A stretch of 64,000 nt of DNA, taken from Corynebacterium sp. NML130628 (GTDB lineage Bacteria > Actinomycetota > Actinomycetes > Mycobacteriales > Mycobacteriaceae). Below, one piece after another: positions 58,148-64,000 of this stretch. A program made the position numbers and the translations under genes. The notes beneath the pieces are model-generated. The model did no database searches. It was not told the DNA's origin and saw nothing but the letters and a program-made list of their open reading frames with translations. Each line of letters opens with the position of its first letter. Position 1 is the first letter of the stretch. The stretch lies in contig NZ_MLAL01000045.1 of the NCBI RefSeq assembly GCF_001875665.1, positions 151,961-215,960 on the forward strand, given 5' to 3'.

Positions 58148-59766
58148 TTCTGCAGCCGCTGCGCGAGTGCTCGCCGGGTGGACCGTGTGGTGCACGCTTC
58201 CACCACGGTGATGGGGTTGGGCTGCGTCTCCAGTTCAAGCAGCACCTCGTGCAGTTCGGCGAGGGTTTCGGCGCGGCGGTAGTCGGCACCGTAGGCTTCC
58301 GCCAGCTTTTCGACGTCCACTCCGTGCCTCGTACCAAACGCCCTCTCGAAGTCGTCCCGGACGGACTGCGACCCGACCTCCAACGTTTCGAAGATGCCGC
58401 CGCCGTCGTCGTTGGCCACCACGATGGTCAGGTTGCCTGGGTGCGGCTCCCCCGGCCCGATGAGGAGCCCGCCGGCGTCGTGGAGGAAGGTGAGGTCCCC
58501 CATGAGTGCGACGGTGCGCGGTGCCCGGATCTCGTCCGGGTGGAGACGCTGCGTGGCAAGTGCGACGCCGACCGCCTGGGAGACGGTGCCGTCGATGCCT
58601 GCGGCGCCGCGTGGGGAGACGGTGGGCACACCGTCAAACGGCATACCGACGAAGGAAGCGTCCCGCACCGGGTTCGACGCCCCAAGCACCAGCGTGTCCC
58701 CCACCCCGAGGGTGTCGCAGACAGCAGCGGCGACGTGCATGCCGGTGAAACCGTAGTCGACGTCGGCGAGGGCGTCGCGAACCGTGTTCGCGCCGACGCC
58801 ACCCGCTGCCTCACAGATGGTGATCCACTGCTGGCGCGGCTGCCCCGTCGCGTTGACGCGGGAGGCACGCAGCTGCGGGTTGCCCGTGAACGTGTCGGTG
58901 CGCGAAATGCCGATCACCGTGATGTCCGGGTCGGCGAGCAACGCCATCACGTCGCGGTGCAGTGTCGGGTGCCCAACCACGATGATCTGTTCCGGCTTCG
59001 TGGACGCGGCGAAATCGCCACCGTCGTGACTAATCGCGACCTCGCTCTGCGCGAAAAAGCGCGCCGCCAACGGGTGCACCTGGTGGAACGGGGTCGGCGC
59101 GGTCGGCTCCGCGATGGTGGGCACGTGCTCCAACCCGGGCACGTCCCAGGCCTCGTCGCCGGCGATGACCAGCGTGTCCTTCGTCAGGTCGACATCCACG
59201 GCACCGTGGTCACGCCACGCCGGATTCGTGGACAGGCGGCCCGGGCCCACCCGGCGCGGCTGCCCCACCGGCTCCGGCAACGCATCCGGCACCAGCGGAG
59301 TATCCAGGGCGACGTTCACGTGCACCTGGGTGTCGCTAAAGTCCAGCGCGCGGGCATCCTCCACTGTGGTGACCTGCTGCGTGCGCGCGTAGTGGCCAAA
59401 AATGCCCTGCTGCCAAATCGTCTGGGAGGCCCCAGTACCGACCATCCACTCGGGGCGGTCAGCGCTGATGACGGCCAGCGGCACGTGCGCCATGTGCGCC
59501 TCCACCATGGCGGGCAGCGTGTTGGCGACAGCGGTGCCGGACGTCATCACTACGCCGACGTGGCGGCGCTGCACGCGCGCCATGCCGAGGGCGGCAAAGG
59601 AGGCGGAGCGTTCGTCGATACGCATGTGGACTGTGATGTCCCTGCGTGCGAGCAACGCGTACGCGAGCGGCGAGTTGCGCGACCCGGGGCACATCACCAC
59701 ATCGGTGACATGCTGCGACACTACTTCGGCGACCTGGCAGGCAATATCCATCGAGTTCATGGCCAC
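58144..59766 (-). CDS. menD: SEPHCHC synthase MenD
   Basis: Thiamine diphosphate enzyme that joins isochorismate and 2-oxoglutarate in menaquinone synthesis, 540 residues. It starts [16 protein letters not shown], has the [13 protein letters not shown] substrate block and the ThDP binding region [16 protein letters not shown] with [12 protein letters not shown]. It is the upstream member of the run menD, DUF3592, mgtA, menG, and overlaps the DUF3592 gene by 4 bp. Confidence 0.96.
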   Translation of the reverse strand: MAMNSMDIACQVAEVVSQHVTDVVMCPGSRNSPLAYALLARRDITVHMRIDERSASFAALGMARVQRRHVGVVMTSGTAVANTLPAMVEAHMAHVPLAVISADRPEWMVGTGASQTIWQQGIFGHYARTQQVTTVEDARALDFSDTQVHVNVALDTPLVPDALPEPVGQPRRVGPGRLSTNPAWRDHGAVDVDLTKDTLVIAGDEAWDVPGLEHVPTIAEPTAPTPFHQVHPLAARFFAQSEVAISHDGGDFAASTKPEQIIVVGHPTLHRDVMALLADPDITVIGISRTDTFTGNPQLRASRVNATGQPRQQWITICEAAGGVGANTVRDALADVDYGFTGMHVAAAVCDTLGVGDTLVLGASNPVRDASFVGMPFDGVPTVSPRGAAGIDGTVSQAVGVALATQRLHPDEIRAPRTVALMGDLTFLHDAGGLLIGPGEPHPGNLTIVVANDDGGGIFETLEVGSQSVRDDFERAFGTRHGVDVEKLAEAYGADYRRAETLAELHEVLLELETQPNPITVVEACTTRSTRRALAQRLQK

Positions 59767-59771
59767 CTACC

Positions 59772-60218
59772 TTACTGGCCCTGCATGGCGCTTTCCGCGC
59801 CGGAGACAAGATCATCGAAGAGACCACGCAACTCGGACGGCACCTCCACCGGGGGCTCGGTCGGTGCCACGGTCTCCCCGCTCTCCCCACGCCCTCGATC
59901 CGGCAGCAACTTCGGCCGCTTCATGGTTGTCTCCGTGACCGTCTCCGTGGACACGGCGGTCTCGGTCACCATCACGGTGGACGTCACCGGTGGCTTGTTG
60001 GCCTCGGCGGCGGCGCTGCGCCACAAGAAGAACAACACGGTGCCCGCGCACAGCGCCACAGCAAGCGCAATCCCCAGCCCGATTGCGAGCCCGTTGGAGC
60101 GCTTCGGCTCCGGCTCGTAATAGGGCTGGGGGTCGCCGTAATAGGCTTCCGGCTCGTAGTACTGCGTTTGGTGCTGCGGATCCGGGAAGTACTGCTTCGG
60201 ACGTTGCTGGTTATCCAT
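59772..60218 (-). CDS. Single-pass membrane protein, unknown function
   Basis: A 148-residue protein. The first 40 residues are rich in Tyr, Pro and Gln (YYEPEAYYGDPQPYYEPEP), then KRSNG and a membrane helix (about residues 44-66), then a Thr/Val/Glu-rich extracytoplasmic part. It has the look of short mycobacterial/corynebacterial membrane proteins with disordered cytoplasmic tails. It ends 5 bp before menD on the same strand and may share its transcript. No function recognised. Confidence 0.7.
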   Translation of the reverse strand: MDNQQRPKQYFPDPQHQTQYYEPEAYYGDPQPYYEPEPKRSNGLAIGLGIALAVALCAGTVLFFLWRSAAAEANKPPVTSTVMVTETAVSTETVTETTMKRPKLLPDRGRGESGETVAPTEPPVEVPSELRGLFDDLVSGAESAMQGQ

Positions 60219-60233
60219 GCTGCTAGCGTACCG

Positions 60234-61814
60234 CTAGAGCACCAAACCAAACACCGGCACCGCCAGGAAGTAGGTCACCACAGTAATCAGGGCCAAGGAG
60301 ATGATGTTGAGCCACAGGCCGCCCTTGAGCATCTCGCTCATGGTGACGTAGCCGGAGGAGTACGCAATCGCGTTCGGCGGGGTTGCCACCGGGAGCATGA
60401 ACGCACAGGTTGCGGACAGCGCCACAGGGATGGCCAGCAGCAAGATATTCATCTCGGTTGCTTCGGTCAGGCCGATACCAACCGCGACACCACCCATGAT
60501 CGGGAGGAAGGTTGCGGCGGTTGCCGTGTTCGAGGTCAGCTCGGTCAGGCCAAGCACCAGTGCGGCGACAGCCATGATGAGCAGAATCGTCGGCAGCACA
60601 GCGAGGCCCTTTGCAGCTTCACCGATCCAGAGGGACAAGCCGGTGGAGGTGAACATCGCGGACAAGGACAGGCCACCACCGAACAGCAGCAGAACGTCCC
60701 ACGGCATCTCGTTGGCGGTCTCCCAGTCCATCAGGCGCTTGCCCTGCTTCGTGCCCGGCACGATGAACATCAGCAGGCCGGCAATGATGCCAACGATGGC
60801 GTCGTTGTACGGGAACTCCCACCCAAACTGCTTGATACCAAGCGGGATGAAGATCCACGCCAAGGCTGCGATGAGGAAGATGATGCCGACGGCCACCTGC
60901 GGGAACGTCCAAGCACCCAGCTTGCGGTACTCCTCATCGATGAGCTCCTTACCACCAGGGATCCGGTCGATCTCAGGCTTGAACACGTTGATGAGCACCA
61001 CCCAGGCGATGACGGTCAGCAGGATCGCCATTGGCATACCTACCAGCATCCACTGACCGAACCCGATCGTGATGTCGTGTGCTTCCTTCATGTAGCCGGC
61101 CAGCAGGGCGTTCGGCGGGGTACCGATCAGGGTGCCCAGGGAACCGGTGGACGCGGAATACGCGATAGCCAGCATCAGCGCGGTAGCGAAGCGCTTCTGG
61201 TTCTGCATGCCACCGACGGAGTCAGCGGTCAGGGTCAGCACGGAAACACCGATCGGGAGCATGACCACGGCCGTTGCGGTATTGGATACCCACATGGACA
61301 TGAAGCCGGTGGCCAGCATGAATCCCAGGATGATGCGCTTCGGGCTCGTGCCCACGATGCGCACCACCACCAGCGCCAACCTGCGGTGCAGGTTCCAGCG
61401 CTGCAGGCCAAGCGCCATGAGGAAGCCACCCATGAATAGGAAGATCGTGGCGGATGCGTACGGCCCGGAGACCGCGCTGAACTTGGCCACCCCCATCACG
61501 GGGAAGATCGCGATCGGCAACAACGCGGTGGCCGCCAGCGGGATCGCCTCGGTCATCCACCACGCTGCCATCAGCACCGTGGTCGCGGCGACGACGCGCA
61601 TGACGTCGGCGTCGTAGGTCGTTTCAGGGTCAGCCCCCGAGGACTGGCTCACGGTATCAGCCGCGCTGGCTGGGAAGATGTAATACACCAACAGCGCGAG
61701 CAGCACGCCCGCAATCAGCCCAATGAGCTGGCGGCGCCACTCACCCGGTTCCGGCGATTTAGCAAGATCGCCATCAGAAAGTGCAGACGATTCGTGGATC
61801 ACGGGAGTCGACAT
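60234..61814 (-). CDS. DASS family (SLC13) dicarboxylate transporter
   Basis: A 526-residue divalent anion:sodium symporter, likely for succinate, fumarate or malate. It starts MSTPVIHESSALSDGD with GAAAGGA upstream. The two SNT motifs typical of the family are visible as VSNTATAVVMLPIG and TSNTATAATFLPI, along with the GTLIGTPPNALLAGY hairpin. It resembles DccT/DivT transporters of corynebacteria. It lies between menD and menC on the same strand, unrelated to quinone synthesis. Confidence 0.9.
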   Translation of the reverse strand: MSTPVIHESSALSDGDLAKSPEPGEWRRQLIGLIAGVLLALLVYYIFPASAADTVSQSSGADPETTYDADVMRVVAATTVLMAAWWMTEAIPLAATALLPIAIFPVMGVAKFSAVSGPYASATIFLFMGGFLMALGLQRWNLHRRLALVVVRIVGTSPKRIILGFMLATGFMSMWVSNTATAVVMLPIGVSVLTLTADSVGGMQNQKRFATALMLAIAYSASTGSLGTLIGTPPNALLAGYMKEAHDITIGFGQWMLVGMPMAILLTVIAWVVLINVFKPEIDRIPGGKELIDEEYRKLGAWTFPQVAVGIIFLIAALAWIFIPLGIKQFGWEFPYNDAIVGIIAGLLMFIVPGTKQGKRLMDWETANEMPWDVLLLFGGGLSLSAMFTSTGLSLWIGEAAKGLAVLPTILLIMAVAALVLGLTELTSNTATAATFLPIMGGVAVGIGLTEATEMNILLLAIPVALSATCAFMLPVATPPNAIAYSSGYVTMSEMLKGGLWLNIISLALITVVTYFLAVPVFGLVL

Positions 61815-61960
61815 TTTCGATCCTTTCGAACAGGATTCACACAACAGCTAAAAAGGTGATCTTTCACACCCTCGCATGGGAGACGTTACGCCCTCACACA
61901 TCAAATGTCGCAAGAATGCACAGATTAATCAAACATTTCCACCCCCGGCAGGTAGCGTTT

Positions 61961-62911
61961 TTACCCCCGCATGGTGTCCATACAGTCCCGAACGCGCTGA
62001 AACCACCAGTCGCGACGCTCGGCGGGCGCCCGAAGTTCATGGAGTCGCGCCGGATCGGGGGTAACAGGGGTGGCTTCGAGGCAGCCATCGACGAGCGGTC
62101 GCGGCGTTGCGACGTCCTCTACGAACAACCGCTGCGTGGCCAAGCCCGCCGCGCGCGAGTCAGCAACACGCGCCGCCACCAGCCCCGCGTACATCCCCAC
62201 CGCGGTATCCAGGGCGCTGGCCACCGTCACGTCCATCCCCAGGTCCCGCTTCAGCGCCAGCAGGCGCCGCACCCCGCCGAGTGGCGCCACCTTCAGCACC
62301 GCCACATCCGCAGCCCCCAATCGCGCAACCCGCAGCGGGTCCGCCGCACGCCGGATCGACTCGTCCGCCGCAATCGGCGTACGCACCCAGGCACGCACCG
62401 CCGCCAACTCCTCCACGTTCTCACACGGCTGCTCGATGTACTCCAGCTCCCCCAACGCTTCGGCGGCGCGCACCGCCTCCTCGACGCTCCACCCCCGGTT
62501 CGCGTCCACGCGCAGGGTCGCGTCGGGGCGCAGCTCGCGTACCCGCTCGACGCGCGCAACATCCTCGGCGAGGGTTTGGCCAACCTCGGCTACCTTGATC
62601 TTGAACGTCCCGATACCCGGGAAACGCTCGAGGACCTCCTCCACGCCGGCGGCATCCACCGCGGGCACCGTACCGTTGACCGGCACCGGCCCGGAAGCCT
62701 CCGGCAACCCCTCAAACGCGGCCTCCAGCCCGGCGCGCAACCACTGCGCGGACTCCCCCGGGCCGTACTCCACAAAGGGAGAGAACTCGCCCCAACCGGA
62801 GGGGCCGTCGATAAGCAGGGCCTCGCGCGTGGTGATCCCGCGGAACCTCACCGCCATGGGCAGGGCTACGACGTGGGAGCGTTCGAGAATGTCATCGAGA
62901 GCGGGGATCAT
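61961..62911 (-). CDS. menC: o-Succinylbenzoate synthase MenC
   Basis: Enolase-superfamily enzyme that dehydrates SHCHC to o-succinylbenzoate, 316 residues. The active-site lysine pair is in TFKIKVAEV and VLKVAPLGG, and metal-binding acids lie in RVDANRGW, EQPCE and ADESI. It is transcribed toward the dicarboxylate transporter, 147 bp upstream of it. Start taken at MIPALDDILERS; no clear ribosome site was found. Confidence 0.93.
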   Translation of the reverse strand: MIPALDDILERSHVVALPMAVRFRGITTREALLIDGPSGWGEFSPFVEYGPGESAQWLRAGLEAAFEGLPEASGPVPVNGTVPAVDAAGVEEVLERFPGIGTFKIKVAEVGQTLAEDVARVERVRELRPDATLRVDANRGWSVEEAVRAAEALGELEYIEQPCENVEELAAVRAWVRTPIAADESIRRAADPLRVARLGAADVAVLKVAPLGGVRRLLALKRDLGMDVTVASALDTAVGMYAGLVAARVADSRAAGLATQRLFVEDVATPRPLVDGCLEATPVTPDPARLHELRAPAERRDWWFQRVRDCMDTMRG

Positions 62912-62995
62912 GCCCCAATGCTAGCTTCGGACCGAAAGGCAGAGTGCTGCGACCACCCCGGAAAGCGTCTCCGCGTGGAATGAACGGTTCCAAGC

Positions 62996-63451
62996 ATGAA
63001 TGAAGCGAAAGAACTAGGTTTCATCGCCAAACCACCAGCTCCGCGCGTTAACGCGAACGGACCGGCCCAGGATCTGTCCATGGACTTCACGTTTACCCCC
63101 AGTACCGTTGGCATTCGACGAACCCCTCGTGCTACGAAGCGCAGGCAGCTGGTCCATTCCGGCGCAACTTGCTCACACGAGCGGGACAACGGACCCAGCC
63201 AAGCTTCCCGCGACGCAGCGACAAATTGGGCACTTAGCAAAGCGGGCCCCGGTTACAACACCCCCGGCGCTGGCTACAGATACAACTTTGCTTTTAACAA
63301 GGATTTGAATGCAGACACTTTCAATTGCTCTTCGCTAGTTTGGGCTTCGTACATGGTCGCTACAAACGGAGTAGTCAACTTGGATGCTAACGGAGGGCCA
63401 GGTGTGTATCCGTCTGATGTAAGGGATGATGACCAAGTAATCTCATACTAG
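62996..63451 (+). pseudogene. C-terminal fragment of a YiiX/NlpC-P60-like cysteine hydrolase
   Basis: The last 80 residues match the C-terminal half of permuted papain-like amidases of the YiiX/NlpC-P60 superfamily: ASRDAATNWALSKAGPGYN, then TFNCSSLVWASYMVATNG with the catalytic-type cysteine, and GVYPSDVRDDDQVISY at the end. The N-terminal 65 residues of the 151-residue frame do not look like the family, and the conserved N-terminal histidine part is missing. It is therefore probably a truncated gene; the ATG has no good ribosome site. Base composition here is more AT-rich than the neighbours. It could still be a short functional protein. Confidence 0.5.
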
Positions 63452-63473
63452 GACTTCGAATAAGGATCAACTC

Positions 63474-63896
63474 ATGCGAAGCAGATCACGCGGCACCGTA
63501 GTGGTGGCCCTCGTACTGTCCTTCACTATTGCCTCCCTCCTTATATTTCGTATCCTCCCGGACCGAAGCGAGGGGGCCGAGCAGGGATGGGCCACGTCAG
63601 GTAATTACATCGTTTCTTACGGGCCAGTAATGGAGCCATATCCATCTACAACGGATAATACTTACTACCTCTATTCTCCATCCGGGGAAGAGCTCGGACA
63701 TGAAAAAGGGACAGGGAGCTGGACCCCCGTAGCCCTTCCCACACGTGGGGGAAGCTATCTGTATTTCGCCGACAAAATACGCCAATTAGGGGGCAGCGGG
63801 AGTGAGATTGCCGTGCCAGATCGAAGTCCTATTGTAAATTTTGATGGGTCCCCAAACGGAAGTTTCTCCGTCGCGCCGCCCGCCGTTGAGTTGTGA
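63474..63896 (+). CDS. Exported or membrane-anchored protein, unknown function
   Basis: A 140-residue protein with a basic start and one N-terminal hydrophobic helix (about residues 8-27), then a polar Ser/Gly/Tyr-rich domain. It lies 22 bp after the cysteine-hydrolase fragment and shares its lower GC. No known motif. It may have been acquired together with the fragment. Confidence 0.6.
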   Translation: MRSRSRGTVVVALVLSFTIASLLIFRILPDRSEGAEQGWATSGNYIVSYGPVMEPYPSTTDNTYYLYSPSGEELGHEKGTGSWTPVALPTRGGSYLYFADKIRQLGGSGSEIAVPDRSPIVNFDGSPNGSFSVAPPAVEL

Positions 63897-63968
63897 ACCC
63901 CCGTCGACTCGTTTGAATAAAACTTACTATACCCGCTGGTAAACAGCAAGATCACGCCCTATATTAAT

Positions 63969-63988
63969 CCCCACCAACTGCGGTGGGG
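63969..63988 (+). terminator. Possible terminator
   Basis: CCCCACC pairs with GGTGGGG around a 6-nt loop downstream of the small exported protein. The following T-run is short, so this is weak. Confidence 0.45.
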
Positions 63989-64000
63989 CCTTATAGGCTG

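Noticed and set aside
61815..61960. A GlxR-type (TGTGA...TCACA) site before the dicarboxylate transporter gene.
   Set aside because: The half-sites found (TGTGA and TCACC) are spaced by 4 rather than 6 bases, so the match fails the known consensus.

Overview
The window is a stretch of actinobacterial chromosome, almost certainly Corynebacterium. RpoB, RpoC and S10 read like corynebacterial orthologues, DNA is GC-rich, start codons are often GTG, several promoters look leaderless, and the menaquinone cluster follows the mycobacterial/corynebacterial grcC-menJ-menG-mgtA-DUF3592-menD order. Most of it is core genome: translation, transcription and quinone synthesis. Accessory modules are set between these blocks.

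Layout. 1-5057: end of a formate/nitrite transporter gene, then a sucrose module (PTS permease, GH32 hydrolase, divergent PfkB sugar kinase). 5054-12422: luciferase-like oxidoreductase, glmS, SulP anion transporter, and a MacA/MacB-like pair with no ATPase beside it. 12450-14632: an unusual three-gene operon of a TusA-like protein, a TusA-like/core-MetE fusion and a DsrE-like protein. 14763-19927: the S10 ribosomal operon (rpsJ to rpsQ). 20494-23488: a six-gene Asp23/AmaP-type cluster. 23587-24114: a 528-bp degenerate element with terminal inverted repeats and an 8-bp target duplication. 24221-28929: tuf, fusA, rpsG, rpsL. 29336-31751: class III ribonucleotide reductase nrdDG behind two NrdR-like boxes. 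31832-39399: rpoBC. 39694-41670: a DUF3068 protein, rplL and rplJ with an L10 leader. 41888-48876: a six-gene metal-uptake operon of the anchored-repeat ABC transporter type behind a Zur-like box. 48981-52812: HNH protein, rplA, rplK, nusG, secE. 52837-53436: four tRNAs (Trp, Met, Thr, Tyr). 53518-62911: menaquinone genes with a mannosyltransferase and a dicarboxylate transporter interleaved. 62996-64000: a fragment of a cysteine hydrolase and an unknown exported protein.

How it fits together. Sucrose enters as sucrose-6-phosphate, is cut by the hydrolase, and the fructose can be captured by the neighbouring kinase; GlmS draws fructose-6-phosphate toward cell wall synthesis. The isoprenyl synthase, MenD, MenC, MenG and MenJ build and partly saturate menaquinone. 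NrdDG supplies dNTPs without oxygen, consistent with a facultative anaerobe. The anchored-repeat operon probably passes zinc from wall- and membrane-anchored proteins to an ABC importer when Zur is released.

The best candidate for an undescribed system is the TusA-like/core-MetE/DsrE operon: a zinc thiol-methyltransferase core that lacks the folate-binding half of MetE and is physically fused to a sulfur-carrier-like domain.
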